The notes below the pieces were generated by a model. The model searched no databases. It was not told the origin of the DNA and saw only the letters and a list, made by a program, of their open reading frames with translations. From NCBI GenBank assembly GCA_020744425.1, contig JAGMUV010000019.1, positions 868,001 through 932,000 of the forward strand: a stretch of DNA of 64,000 bases. Reading direction: 5' to 3'. Numbering within the stretch: position 1 is the first letter of the stretch; each line of letters begins with the position of its first letter. Of the stretch, positions 25,336 through 39,317 are shown in pieces. This DNA is from Dactylonectria macrodidyma (lineage: Eukaryota; Ascomycota; Sordariomycetes; Hypocreales; Nectriaceae). Position numbers and translations under genes: made by a program.

Positions 25336-26035
25336 GTTGATTTGTTTGCTGGTGTTGGTTGTGCGAAAAGTAAAAAGAGACTGAATGCGTGGTAATGAGA
25401 GATTGAAGAATGCGCTGTGGTGAAGAAGTCGTAGAGCAAAAGTCAGTCAGCCACCAGCGGATTGGAGGACCCTTCTGTCCCACGGACCACAGACCACAGC
25501 GCTCAGAGCCAACTGCAAGAGGCAGCCCACAGGCGGTGAATCCACTAACAAGGCGCTGCCTAAGCGCTGTACGGAGATAAGACGTGGTTCTTGCGTTGCG
25601 CAATAAGGGTCTTGGGGCTTACTTAATCGGGCATGGGCCTGGGTTTTTCCTGTGCCGTCACAAGTCCCAAAGCGCCACACGCGACTCCGTTCGACGTTAC
25701 GTCAAAGTCTGGAGACTCCCATCGACATCATCACTTGACGTCGCCAACGTTTCCAGGCAGGCGCGCACACTGACAAGAGACTGGACAGTCTTTCAAGCAT
25801 ACCCATCATCGTCAAACTCCGCATTGAGCCCTTCTCCGTTAATTCTCATCCCCTCGAAACCTTGTCCGCCCCTCAACGTCAAACTTGAGCCTGGTAGGAG
25901 TCACCACTGATCCGGTTGGGCTCTTCTCCCATTGCGCTCTGTCTTCCCAGTTCGCTTTGCTGACCGTCTTGCCCCCTTCACTCCCTCAAGGCCTACATAC
26001 CCCAAGAGGATTGATTCCGTCACACGTCAGTAAAT
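25336..26035. promoter_or_regulatory. Divergent promoter between TMA7 and prp4 kinase gene
   Basis: About 700 bases separate the two start codons on opposite strands. The sequence before the kinase ATG is C/T-rich, like a fungal leader. No element can be named with confidence. Confidence 0.5.
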
Positions 26036-29000
26036 ATGGCGTCCAGTTCGGACGAAGGCGAGATCGTCGAGAATGGCATTGAGGATTTGAAGGCAACTTC
26101 ACTTCAGCACCCTAGAGGAAGCGGTGTTGACCGTCAAGACAGACATCGAAGTAGACTCTCGACTCCAGACCACGACTCGGCCTCTAGGCACAGCAACGCC
26201 TCGCGACGAAGCCCATCGCCACGAGGCTACAAGCGTCACCGCGACGACAAGGAGAGGGACAGGGACCGAGCATACTATACCGGTAGATCCCGCGATCATG
26301 ACTCGAGAAGCTTCCGCTCCCATTACGATGATGCCCCGCGCGACGATGCCCGAAGGCCCCGTGTTTCCTACGACGACCTAGACCGGCCCGCATCCCGCGA
26401 CAACCGCGACCGCGATAGGAGCCGCGACAGAGATGGCTTCCGTGACAGAGACCGCGATTGGTATTCCAACAAGCGCCCCCGGAATCGAAGCAGATCTCCT
26501 CAGCGACCAAGGCGCCCTGAGAAGGGCAGGTTTGATCGATTCGTCAGAGAAAGCCAATACGACCGACGTGAGGACTCTAGAGGGCTAAAGTACGACGATG
26601 ACCGCAGCTCTCGAAATGATGGCTCTGCGTCCAAAAGGACCACTGTAGGAGAGGCTTCACGCACCAAAGAACATGATGCTAAACCGGACAAAGGGAATGC
26701 AAATGGACATGCCTCCCACAACACTTCCCAAACGTAGGTCACCCTGCTCCATTGTGTAATTGCGGCCAGAACTAACTTTTCCAGGAAACTCCTCACTCAA
26801 CAAGAGCCCGAGGAGGACTTTGAGGAGCCTGAGCCCGTCGATGAAGAGGCTGAGATCGAGCGACGGCGCAAACGGCGTGAGCAAATTCTTGCCAAGTCCA
26901 GCTCTGCTACACCACTTCTTCTCCACGCAGTTGGTGCAGCTAGTAAGGCTCGCGCGGCATCACCTGCGCCCACTCAACTTGATAGCTTGATGAAGTCTCA
27001 TTCCGAGGTAGCGACACCTGGGACGCCGAGAACCCCTCGGTCCGGTACGTTGTTTTCTTTCCGTACCACAGAAAAGCGCACGCTAACCAACCGTTCAGAT
27101 CTAGCATCGCCTCGATCACCCGGATCTCATGATGAGATGTCCCCTGGTGGAATCAACTTACTGGACGAGACCTCGCTGATGAACTCCCATGGCAAAGCGA
27201 AGGCTGATGACGAAGATGGACCTTCTGCCGCCGACTATGACCCTACAGTTGACATGAAGGAAGATGAGAAACGCGGCGAGCTTCGGCACGGACATGTCGT
27301 ACTTCACGGTGAGCATGTTATGGCAACAACAGAGCAGCTCCCTCAGGAAGAAGCGCAGGTCGAACCTGAGAAAGAAAAGCCTGAGAAGCCTTCTGGTGAT
27401 GACGGCGACGAAGACTTTGACATGTTCGCCGAGGACTTTGACGAGGACAAGTACGCTACCAAGCCTACTGCTGCCCCAGAAACCCTAGAGGCCGACGGTT
27501 CAGGTCCCGAACCACAGGCCGTCGCCAAGGGTGGAATTCTCGAAGGCGACGACAAGGACGGATACTATAAGATCCGAATTGGCGAAGTGCTTAACGGCCG
27601 GTATCAGATCCAGGCAACTCTGGGAAAGGGTATGTTCTCAGGTGTAGCCAGCGCTCTGGATATCACGACGAAGAAGATGGTCGCGATCAAAATGATGCGC
27701 AATAACGACGCTCTCCGCAAGGGAGGCTATACTGAGATTGCAATCCTGCAGAAGCTCAACGATGCGGACCCCGAGAACCGGAAGCATATTGTCAAGTTCG
27801 AGCGATCATTCGATTTCAATGGCCATCTTTGCATGGCCTTTGAGAGCTTGAGCCTAAACTTGCGTGAGGTATTGCGGAAATTTGGCAACAACGTAGGTAT
27901 CAACTTGGGCGCAACCCGAACATATGCCTACCAGATCTTCGTGGCTCTTGCCCACATGCGCAAGTGCAGCATCATCCACGCTGATCTGAAGCCCGACAAC
28001 ATCTTGGTAAGCTCATTTTGGCCTTGACTACGAAAGCAACTACTAACTTGGAATAGGTTAACGAGAGCCGCAACGTACTGAAGATTTGTGATTTGGGAAC
28101 TGCCATTGACAGATCCGATGCCGCAACTGCGCACACGGAAATCACGCCGTACCTAGTGAGCCGATTCTACCGAGCGCCGGAAATCATCCTCGGCATGCCA
28201 TACGACTATGCTGTTGATATGTGGTCAATCGGCTGCACGCTGTACGAACTGTACACGGGCAAGATTCTGTTTACCGGAGACAGCAACAATCAGATGCTCA
28301 AGGCGATCATGGAGATCCGTGGCAGATTGACACCAAAGCTATTCAAACGCGGCCAGCTCGCTGGTGTTCACTTTGACGACATGGGGCAGTTTGTCAGCGT
28401 AGAGCGGGACAAGGTGCTCAACAAGGTATGTTTCGATACGTTTCTGCTCATGTTACTGTTGTTGTTTCTCTCCCCTCCCCTTCCCCACGTCATGGCTTGC
28501 AAGCGCCTGTCCACATTTCCCAGATCCTCCTTGCAAGTGCCTCTTTCTATTTTGAGACAGATGAGGGCGTTTTTCGGGGGCTTTTGGCTTGGGAATGGGG
28601 CTCTGCAAGTGTAAGCGCTTGGGTTGCATCCCTTGCAGCGAAAGCGCCTAGTCTCATGTGGGGAGTGTCGGTTTCAACCAACGTCATCCAGCCATCACGA
28701 TTCGCAGGACGTTGAGTCTAGACCATCCGTTGGAGCCAGCCATGCGCAGAGACAGAAGAGATGGCCTTGAGCAAGACACACACGCCCACCAGATTGTTGA
28801 CGATCTGGCCGCATCCGTTGCCAGCCTCGAAGCTCCGCACCTGGGCTCTTTTGCCATGACTTGCCACCATGTCCAACCTCCCTTGCGTGTTGTTGTGTGC
28901 GACGACATTTGCAGCTCCTTCAACCGAACCCCTGTTGAGACCAGGTTGTGGCCAAGCGCCCAACCCCCGTCCATCAGATCTCTTTCTCTCAAGCTCCCCC

Positions 29001-29279
29001 GGTGTATCCTTGATTTAGAAACTGTAGGATCAATTGCTAACCCATGCTTGCTTACAGACGGCTGTCCGGACCCTTTCCATGATCAAACCAACACGCGACC
29101 TACGTACTCGCCTCATGGCCGCGTCGGGGGGGATGAACGATGCCGAAACTAGGGATTTGAACCACTTCATCGACCTTTTGGAGCACTGCCTGACACTTAA
29201 CCCGGATAAACGAATCAAGCCAACAGATGCACTGCGACATCCCTTCTTCACTTCACGTACTGGGGCTTCGCGGCGGTAA
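26036..29279 (+). CDS. prp4: Spliceosomal serine/threonine kinase Prp4 (PRPF4B-like)
   Basis: Five exons: 26036-26733, 26785-27044, 27099-28006, 28057-28425 and 29058-29279; 818 aa. The N-terminal 230 residues are rich in R, D and S (RDRDRSRDRD blocks, RSRSPQRPRR), typical of splicing factors. An acidic middle follows (EEDFEEPEPVDEEAE, DEDFDMFAEDFDED). The kinase domain starts near residue 490: glycine loop LGKGMFSGV, catalytic lysine in VAIKMM, IIHADLKPDNIL and CDLGTAID. The HAD and DLG variants in place of HRD and DFG are features of the Prp4 family. EITPYLVSRFYRAPEIILG and a C-terminal LTLNPDKRIKPTDALRHPFF close the C-lobe. Prp4 phosphorylates tri-snRNP proteins during spliceosome activation. 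The last intron is 632 bases, far longer than any other here. Confidence 0.95.
28426..29057 (+). other. Unusually long intron in the prp4 kinase gene
   Basis: GTATGT donor after codons for VLNK and a CTTACAG acceptor before TAVRTLSMIKPTRDL. It splits the C-lobe between a segment and its continuation that are contiguous in Prp4 kinases. The intron is C/T-rich near its start. No protein domain is visible inside it. Confidence 0.85.
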
Positions 29280-31907
29280 CAGGATGCGAGGGGGATAGGT
29301 CACGAGGTGTGAGAATAGACGGATGAAATATGTCTGACTCTGCCCTTGAAACACTGTACACCTGCTGAGGGACCACGTACGACCGGGTTAGAAGAGCTCG
29401 AGATCTTGGGTAGAATGGATTAGAGACAGGAGTCATTGGTTTACATGGATACCTTGATGAGAAAATATTTCAGATTCTGCCTGGTATGACAAAACTGTGA
29501 TTTCATCCTGTCAGATGATGCCACCGACTCATGTCTTCGCATTAATGGACCATGACCCACGATAGCGTTGGATGGCCCGTACTGTCAGTCTCAGCTTGTT
29601 GGCACCTTCTTGCGCGCGTGACGAGCACTAAGTGTTTTCTTTTTCTGTTTCAATCGTAATCGTGAAATGGCATTGCGTAGCGTTCATCCTTCAGTCAGAC
29701 GCGAACAGGAATAAATCCATCTCATGTCATCCCCCATGGCTTGAAGGATCCGCCCGGCTGCGCCCCAGCCCCCAAGCTTCCATCTAGCCTCAGAAGTGAT
29801 GGCTTGTCTCGGGATTCGGTTATGCGATCCCTCCGGTTTCTTACAAACCGTCGTCGAAAGTTCTTTTGGCCTACAACGAGGCAGACGAGCTGGCTAGCCC
29901 TTTTGTCGTTGGGCTGTGTGCTGTGAGGGGGCCGACGATGTAGGCAGCACAGCCGCATTTCTTTCCAAGAGGGGAGTCATCCAGTAGCGAAGGAATGTGT
30001 CAATAAGGCTTTCCCCGGCGACGACGGGCATAGTATTGCATGCTTGACGGTTGCACATCCCGCTTCAGGGCGCCGAATTGCTTTGTGGAAGGCGAGCATA
30101 CAAGTAATTGTGTGGCAGAGAACATTGTTATGAGGGCTTCATGTCGTGTAAGTCGGGCGGATTGGAAAACAGCAAAAGACGTGAAGCTGTCGGCGCCCTT
30201 GTTTCTTCATCACCGATGAACTGTGCTCCACGTAATCAGTGCCTCTTCCCGGCGTCGTACGGCAAAGCAAACCCATTTTGCCTGCGGAAAAGAGCCACGA
30301 TTAGTAGCGATGTATCCTGCCCACTACGGCTTCTGACTTGCATCTTTGTCCAGCGCGTATGTCTACGTGTTCCCAGGCGAACGAAGTTTTTTTGCTTTTC
30401 TTGTTGGTCTCTGAGTACATGGGCTTTTCGCAGTCCCAATGTCACTAACATTGTACTTGTTTGATAGTCCGCGTTGTGGCTGCTGCACGTCCATGGAAGG
30501 GATTACGCGCCTGTACCACTTGGTCGTGACTCCGACGTCTCCGAGATGGCTGACCACAAGAAAGAAACGATAAGAAAAGCAACGAGAGGCGAGGCTAGCG
30601 ATTTTCTTGCGCCCGCGTCTCACCCGTCACAAGTGGCGGCTTCGTTTGCCTGGGATGCGGGTAGAGTGGCTGGAATCACGAAAAAGCCCTTTTCTGAGAC
30701 ACACTTGGTGATGATTAATGGGGCGGTTGCAGGACGAGACATTCTTGCCCTCCCCCTCCTCTAAGATGAGACTAAAGATGGGCCGAGACATGTGAAGGGC
30801 TTGAGAGCCGTCAGCCATCTTGTGACGTGTGATATTTTTATTTGGGTTTTTTTTTTTTACGCTCATGTGTTTCTAGTTGGTGTTGGTGTTGGTGTTAAAC
30901 GCCATCATCACACCGACTTGATGGCTTGCGTCAGATACAACACTACGCGGAACGGAGGGTGCATCTCACAACGCCCGCATATATTGTTAGCGCGAGGTGG
31001 ATGCGATGATCAGTCCGTGAGTGTTTTGACTGCATTTAACCGAGCAAGGTTAAAAAAAGAAAAGAAAAGAAGAAACGTAAAGTAACGAAACAAGCAGATC
31101 AAACTCGGAGGCGGTTGGGTGTCTTAGTGTAAGTCACGAAGGGAGACTGCAGGGTAAGTAAGGCCGCAGGTGAAAGAGGACTACAGCAACAACAAGAAAA
31201 GGCCAGATTGAAGAGAAGAAAAAACTACTCAATGTATCCACCGAGATATGTGCTGGCACAACCACAGCCAAGCAGACAGGAAACCCCGCTCGGAAGACTA
31301 TCAATGGTAACTTGGGAATGCAAACTGCAGGACGGAGGACAAATGGGCCGATGGGTGATATCGCGGAATCCCGTAGTGTCATGCAGGGTTCGGTTTGGCA
31401 TCTATGGACCTGTCGCCGCTCGGGTCGTGGTGCAGGGAGAGTGCATGTGGGCAATAAGTGGGATGCCAGAGACACAGGGCTAAAGAGAGACACAGGCGTA
31501 CTTGTTGCGTACAGCCGAGATAGCACAGTATAGCGGTCACCTTTTCTTCTCAATCTCACTTATCTATCCATAGCAAATTAGTGGCATCAAAACTCAACTC
31601 GGTAGTCCACGTTACGAGTACTATCCGTTGGCTGCGGGCGTACACCTGTAACCAACCTGCAACCCCGTCGACGTCGCGAATAGATTAGCCACCACACGCG
31701 GACAAATCTGAATCAGTCGGTAAAACAACATTACATCAACAGCAATCAAAGAAACGTTTTTGCCAAGGGGGTGATCCCTGATCCCATGTCTTCCTTTTTC
31801 GAGCCGTTTCCCGCAGGCCCGTGACACCCTTGAGGGAGCTCTCGTTGCTTTGTGCCCACGCCCGGTCCCTAGTTCGCCCAAACCGCAAAAAGCAATGACA
31901 CAGCCTC

Positions 31908-31909
<2 letters not shown>

Positions 31910-31945
<36 letters not shown>
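31910..31945. repeat. Poly-T tract, 36 T
   Basis: An uninterrupted run of 36 T, followed by A, C and eight more T. It could be a simple repeat, the poly-A tail scar of a reverse-strand retroposed transcript, or a nucleosome-excluding element. No retroelement body was recognised next to it. Confidence 0.9.
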
Positions 31946-31951
<6 letters not shown>

Positions 31952-34900
31952 TTTTCTTCTCTTTGACTCCACCCCCATCTCGTTTCTTTTGGCGGCACGC
32001 GTGGGTCCCAGGTTTGGGCTGCCATGGGTCATAAAATATGGGGGGGAGTCTTTTTGGGCTCCTTGGCTCCTCTATTGGGAGAGAACGGACGGGACTGCCG
32101 AGTTGCGGTTGCGAAATTAAAACTGACTTGTTGAATGGAGCACGAGATGCTAAAAAAAAAAAATTTGGCAGGAAAAAAATAATGGAGAAGATGTAATTGC
32201 TGCAGGTGTGTGAATGCGGTCCGGATGCAAGAACGAGGCTCTGGTGAAAAAGGGGCCATGCCGTGCAGCTCACCAGCCCGGCGCTTCGGGCGCTTCGGAT
32301 GCCGGGATGGTCGAGGCTCTCGTGTTTGACGTAGATTGAAGCCAGAGCGACGAGGCTTGGGAGCAGAAATGACGAAGCGACGAAATGACGAAAACGATGT
32401 CTTGGATAGGTAGGTGTGATACGTAGCCCGTATGCCAGCGTCATTCACCAGACGAGCTGAGCGGCTAAGGCATGCCAGGAAGGATCGCCATGTCTCGCCT
32501 TGACGACGATCCACGGTGGGATACCTATCAGCCGTCATCTAGCGCCGTGAGTCTCGCAGTTTCTAGAGCTTCTCCAGGGCTGTGGATGTGAGACGGGATT
32601 GGTCTTGATGATTTGGTGCTCCCTGCATTGCGAAGTGTTGTGCATTGCGCAGGTTGATATTTTTTGACGATCCAGTGAAGGGATATGTCCTTTGCGTAAC
32701 TTATGCTGTCATAGCATAGACGATCGCGAATTCCCTGGCTGTGCTTGCTTGCCTCGCTGGACGATCCCATCCCATAGCAGCCCGTGGCCCGTCCACTGCA
32801 TGGGCAATCTTATTCCATGACAACTTCGCCTCGTCACTTATCCGGGATGATGGCAATTGAACGATCATCATCGCTGCATCTAGGGGGTCTATCCTCGCCC
32901 TCGTTCATGGCGTCCCTCGGCCGTCGGTTCCACCGCAGCATATTGTCCACGAATCCGAAGAGCCCCCCTGTTTCCTGTCCCAGTCAGGAACGCCCACCAC
33001 CCTATTCTCATGCCCTGTCCTAGGTCCCGGGCAAGCATCGACCGATTGAGGGTGAGATCGTTGACATACGTAGTACGTAGCAGGCGTTGTTGTCCTGGAT
33101 CGATGCCACGGAGCCTAGCAATGTAGGGTAGTGGTTGTCTGACCTTGTGTCTCCGTGTGTGAGAACCGGGGACGGCCCCGAGCGGGGTCTCCACATCAAG
33201 CTCCCGGCGGATGACCCATCAGGAGACGTCCGGTCGCTGCCGTGCTGCTGCCGGCGCGCCCTGATTCCACTGAACAGTCCATGCCACCAAGACACAAGGC
33301 TACTGTCGGTAGAGGGTTTCTGGACGCTCCCGTGACTGGCTGGAAGGGGACTCCTCAATCAAGGTGACGTCGGATCGTCCCACGTACTGATACCACCCTC
33401 GCCTCTTCAGTCTCGGCAGACGTCGCAGCCTCCCAAGCCAGCCAAGCAGCTGCTGTTGTTCGCCAGCGAATCGTCGGCTTGAACATGTTATGGCGTCAGT
33501 TTTAGCAGGTACCCTAAGCCCTCCCAGCGCCTCGGATGCGATCCCGGCACCAGCCAACTGCGTGTCTGTACCGTTTGGTGGGCTAGATCGCCGTTAGACT
33601 TCGGCCACGGCGAGAGCGTTTCGCAGGACCCATCACCAACGCCATGCGACGAACATGTGGCCTTGATGGCCCCGGATTTGCAGTCCTGGGCGGTTGCCGA
33701 TGGCACGCTATTGAATTGGTCGAGCGTAGAGCAACTTTTGCGACAGGTCAGACATCGCGCTGCCGGGCGGGGTCCCCATGGTTCCTGATCCATGGCTTCA
33801 TCGGCCATCGAGCCAATGGCCCGTCTTGATGGCCTCCCTTGCGTCGACGCTACGTGCGATATGGACAATGCTGCCAGGCGGTGAATATGCGAGGAGGTAT
33901 TTACAGCTTGGTTCGGGGTTATGGGATGCCGATAGACATTGATTTTGATCGGCCCATCACGAAACGTGCGCCATCCTTGCTTGACGAACTAGTTTGAGCT
34001 TGAACCATGAGCGAATCGCTTTCTCCAAGCCGTAGATTGTGAAAGGGGCGTGTTGGTCGTGACGGGAAGACGACTCCTCTATCGATCCATCACGCATGAA
34101 ATGCACTTGAGAAGAATGACGGTGAGCTGGTTTGAAAAGAGTCTCGGGCACAGGCTCCCGCACTGTCTCGGATCACGGGGACGTCCGAGCTTGGGGACTA
34201 CGGGTTGTTTCTCTGCGAGATCCCAAGCGGGAAATTGAGTGATGGGTTGATCTGAGCTGGGGGACGCCAGATGGTTGGGGAAAAGCAGGCGATCTGGCTG
34301 GCCATCATGCCTTGCTCGGCCTCTATTGGATCCGTGTGACTGACTTGCTGATTCCTAGCCAGCATTACCACCTTCTTGTGGCGAGAGGGGAGTTGGGTGG
34401 TGTGCCCCGAGAGCTTTCAACCCCGTTTCTTTGCCTCCGCTCCGTTCTGATCGAGATGCTGTTGGCCCTATGTCCGGTAGACTGTGCGAAGCCAGTGCCG
34501 GCTGACAACTTTCACGGTTCGCATGGACGCACCATGACTCAAAGACTTTGACCTTGCATGTGATGCGACCGTTTGTGCAGGTTGCGAGGTAGCGAGATAA
34601 CGAGAGCTGACCCTTATTGGATCAAGCAATCTCTCGTTCTTTCACCGTTTTCTCATCGCGCTGCTGCAATATCCCCCAGAATGGACAATCATCAACCTCA
34701 TCTATCAACGGATGCACGTCAGGGCCAATGAGAGTCCAGCGATGCACCCACCTCCGGCTCTCGACGGATGGGCTGGTGAAGACGGAGGTGCAGGTCATGG
34801 TCGAATCAGAAGACAAATGTCGGCTGCCGTCTGCAGGTGTGGAGAGACGGGTGAAGGTGACCGGTCAGCCACAGCGAGCAGGATTTCTGTCGGAGTGTGC

Positions 34901-37900
34901 CTGTGTAATCAGCCCATGCATGAACTGAATCAACTCCTGTTTGGTGGATTGCTTCAGGTGGTAGGCGTCACAGTTGGAGGGAGGGTGGGAATGGGATCTG
35001 CTAGCGGCTTGCGGCAGGTGGACGGGACGGAGAATGACTGGTCATGGTAGGAAGTGTACGAGGTTAGAAAGAGATTGGGCGGACGAGCTGGGGGGAGGGA
35101 TCGCGATGGCGTGGATCCCAACTCTGAGGCGGACAGTGACGAAGTTGAGCAGTTGAGGCCACAGTTAGAGTATGTTCGGCGAAAACGGCGTGCTTCAGCT
35201 AGAGTGTGTGATCGACGCCCCAGACTGTCGAGAGATTGAGATGCTCGGTAAGGCACGGTACCTTGGAGGCATTTGGTGAGGCACTTTGGTAGCAGGGGAG
35301 TCAGTGCAGAAGACGACCCTGACGAGGCAAACAAGACCAGAACAAGGCAGGCGAGAACAGGAAAGGGCCCTTGTCCTGGCTGGGCAGGCGGGCAAGCGTG
35401 CAGGCGCGCACATCAATGGGCTATCATCAATGAGCCATCCACCCATCCCTGGGAATTGCTGATGGAGAGACCTCATGGATGTGCACTGGGGCTGCCATGG
35501 GTGCGGCATGGGAGCCCTGAGAGAGCCATGGGCAGCTAGAGCACCAAGCACCGAGCATAGGCATTGACATGGGGCCTTACCGCATGGCGTCTGCATAGAT
35601 GGCTAGGGTCGAAGCGACTGGTAGGCTATCGGGGTCTCGTTTCTTTGGTGGTGGAGTTCTTTCAACGTCGACGACATGTTGTTGTTGGCTTGTGTCAGTG
35701 GCGTTGGGCGCAGAGCAGACAGGCACACATGAGAGATCGAGGCGCCAGGCCTTAAGCGGCTAGACGCTCCTGTGATTTGACATGCCACCCTTGCATCGTC
35801 ACTTCAGCCGTCACCGTTGACTGCAGCATCACAAATTGGCACACTCGAGCACAGTCGATGCAGGCCCTGTGGTTGCATCAGTGCAGCGCCTGCATGCTCT
35901 GTCGAGCCTAGCATCCAGTGAGTGTGCCTGGCGCTGTGCTGGGCATGTTGGTGCTGGATATACCGAACTGACCGCCATTCTGGCCAGCAAACATTGGACG
36001 TTAGAAGGTCGCCGCTGAGACTGGGCCATCCACGATATGCATTTCTCGCATCATGACCCGTCAGATGCCCGTTGATTGTCCATACAGCATCTGCCTGAAT
36101 GAAACCGCGTCTCGGGGATCCCTCCCTTTCGATGGGTCTTTGGCTATTGGGTAGGTGGGATGCATACGAAGTACAGATGCATTCACGGCGGAACAGGCGG
36201 TGCATGAGAGACAATCGCAGGGCGATGCGAGACTGCGACTGCGCAAGCAGAGGCCCTCAGTTTCCCGTTGCAGCGCCGTGTGTGCCGCCAGCGAGGCCCG
36301 TCAAGCAAGGGAGCACAGCATCACACGATGACGGGACCCCGTGGCTGGGGCTAACAGGGACAGCGAAACAAGAGACAACATACATGAGAGACACCTTTAC
36401 TATCCCTAGTTGTCCACGACCTTGAATGTGCAAATAGTTACTCGTCCTGAGGTACCAGAAACACGTCTAATACGCCCACCATGCACACCACAACTGGTAT
36501 GCCATGGTGTTGTTGAGACCAGGACGGGTGGGTCACTCTCGGTGGAATGTGCCCGTGTGCGGCAAGGTGAGTGAACCAACACGCCGTCAACGGGCAAAGA
36601 GATTGGCAGTGTGACAGCAAAGTGGACGACAACAGGCGTATTCCCCTGGTCACTAGCTTAGTCCGTCATGACGATTGGTCGCCTCCCGTGTAGCCCGTTG
36701 CTCGCTCATTGACAGCCTCACTCTCGTCTCGCATTTCCTGGTCTCTTCCTGTCCTAGAGGTGGGGTAGACGCTCGCTCCCACATTGGATCGACTGTCACA
36801 CTCACTCTCACACAAACGCAACTCATTTCGAGCAACAGGCTGCTGGGTAGCACTGCGCCTGCCACGACAGGGAACAGGTGGTCTTCGGCCCGGCGTCAGA
36901 CTCCAATCAGAAGAACATCAGGGCTGCAGCCGTCTCTTTTCAGAACCTAATGCCTAAGGTCGATGTTACCATGCATAGTGCACCGTGCCTTGTACACAAT
37001 TAGAGGGACATTCCTGTTAGTCAGGGACTTGAGCCACTACTTTCCAAAAGGTAGGTTCTTGCCACTGTGACTCGAATCAGTACCTGGACCTTTGAACCGA
37101 CACATGAAAATACCTGCTACTATTTGTACTGCATCTAACAGACTCAACCCCCTGTCAATAGTGGCAGGGACGCGGCCAGCCCTGCAACCACTGCAACAAC
37201 TTGGACCACGTTTGATGCTCTCAGTGGAAACCATGTTGGCAGATGGCTGGCCTCGATCTTCGCGGCCAAGTTGGCACTCAGACGGGCGGCTGTTTCTGTT
37301 TATTCTGGTTCTGGTTGCCGTGAGGCCACGAAATCTCACATCCCAGCCGCTTGCCGCCTACAACGTCGAACAACACTGGGTCCTATGGTAGCGGAGCACC
37401 TCTGCCTGGGAGGCGATACAACAGCCGCCTCTCCATGCAAACCACAAAGCCCGGACCTTTCAGCCTACAGTTATAACGCTCGGCTTATACCGGCACCCCA
37501 TCTGCGACCCTGGCTTAGACCTGGCCTCGCATCGAGAAATGGAACTGCATAATTATCTAGCCACTGAAGTGCTTCAGCGTGCTCAACTCGACACATAGTA
37601 CGCCGTATGCCGATCCACCCCCGACCACTTGCATAACTGCTGGCATGCCGGTTTATTGGGTGTGGATGGTCAGACAAAACACACACATTTGGAGTTGGTA
37701 CGCTTCAGCGCCTGGCCACTTGGCTATGCGCTCTAGTCCCGAGAGGGATGCATCCTGCCGACACGTCTCCTGTCTTTGAATGCCCACTGGGCAGACGGAC
37801 CAGTCCCATCACTGATCGACAACCCCAACCGCCTGCAGTAGTGGTGCCAGTTCACTTTCTCAGCCCTTGCTTGCTCCTCGAAGACTCGAGTAGCTTTCTG

Positions 37901-38923
37901 CTGTAAGCAGGATGGCTGGGCGGTTCAAGCCAACAGTGCAGCGGCCAGGAGCGAAGGCCTTTGGCTGATACGTTGATAGAGGCATAGAAGAGAGGGTCTC
38001 AAATGGCCCCAACCCGATGACTTCATGCATTCCGGCCGGCCTGTACACAACACGTCGCCAAGCACTACGGAGCATGTCCACTACAATGGTTGGCACACTG
38101 TCGGTTTCTTTTTTGTTTGTCGAGGATTCCAGCGAGCAAGGTTTGCTGTTCGTTCCATCTGTTTCTTGGGGCAGTAGCCGACCGAAGCATGTGTACGAAG
38201 GTACAGCCGGACTGCCTCCACATCAAACTCTGTGTATGCCCATCATGTCTCGTCTCGTTTTGGAACAGTACCTGGTATTGGCAGCTCAACCCCGATGGTA
38301 CCCCTTCTGCGGCGTCCGGGAACATGCTCGCGGAGGCGAAAAGTCAGAAGACGGGGCAGAGGAGCAAATCTGCGGCCGTCACGGGGGCTGTCGATTATGA
38401 CGATGCGCCCGACGGTGGAGAGAGGGAGCAGGCAGAACGGAGAGCTGAGGCCGGACGGGCCGCAAGGAGCGCACAAGGACACGCAATACACGGCACGCAC
38501 AACTGGACACAGTCGGGGGAACTGGAGGATGACTGGACGCAGCGAGCGCACTGGACACACAGGCTGGGGACGGGAGGGTGTCAGCAGAACACACAAAGGC
38601 TTGCTGCTGCTGCCAACACCCGGACCTCCGCCCCGTCGCCATGGATGGATCGAATGGATCAACACCACCATGACTATTGCCATTGACCAGCAGCTCCGGC
38701 GGGCCACTGGCTGCGAAGCTCTGAGTGGACAAGACACTGTGGCCTGGGAGTGGGTCGATGGATGGCGTTAGTGCTGAGGGGAGAAGGGCCTGGCCTGACT
38801 TGCTGGAGGCAGTGACACAGCGAACCACTTTATTTGGTGTGTCAGACTACCTTCGGATCCTTGCCTCTCGTATATTGCTCAGCGTCACCACGCCTCCATC
38901 CCTGCCAGGTTACTTGAGGCTAG

Positions 38924-39006
38924 TCGACGCCCCCCTGGACGCTGTGGAGTTGTCGTGGAGTCCGTCTTGGAGTCGGCGTGGATGCCTCGACGCCCCTCGA
39001 CGCCCC
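38924..39006. repeat. Three copies of TCGACGCCCC
   Basis: Exact decamers at 38924-38933, 38987-38996 and 38997-39006, the last two directly abutting. They lie about 800-880 bases upstream of the kinase start codon. Candidate binding-site cluster; no factor can be named. Confidence 0.6.
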
Positions 39007-39317
39007 ATGGCAGGCGAACCTTAAGGAAGTCCCAGCTCCACGAACACAAGACAAGAATAGCCGGCGCATTAACACACGCTGGCCAAGACAAGGCCCCTTG
39101 TCACTAATCTCTCCAACCGGACGAGGGTCTGCTCAACCTGGTGGATCCCTGGTGTGGTCCTGACCGTCGAGGGTGTGGGTGCTCCACGCAATCCAACCCG
39201 AGGCGTGACGAGTACGTACCTTGCCACACACCCTGTCCCGCCCGCCTCGTTCTTGTCCTCATCACCAGCCTGTTCGGGGCTGATAACTACCTCAGAGTCG
39301 CCCACCTCCAGATAATG

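Larger units (their letters stand above)
29280..39317. other. About 10 kb gene-free region upstream of the Ran1-type kinase
   Basis: No coding region with family resemblance, sensible splicing or consistent codon character was found on either strand. The sequence is of ordinary base composition rather than AT-rich, so it does not look like RIP-degraded transposon DNA. It contains a 36-base T run (31910-31945), three copies of a TCGACGCCCC decamer near 38.9-39.0 kb, and many short overlapping open frames. Long regulatory or non-coding transcribed DNA is the most likely content; this is inference. Confidence 0.55.

Noticed and set aside
31944..32538. Two overlapping minus-strand frames of about 167 codons
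   Set aside because: One ends in a poly-lysine run made by the T tract, and both lack family resemblance.
38090..38828. Overlapping frames of 150-200 codons on both strands upstream of the kinase gene
   Set aside because: Several frames are open at once because of base composition; no domain, no consistent splicing, and G/R/H-rich random-like text.
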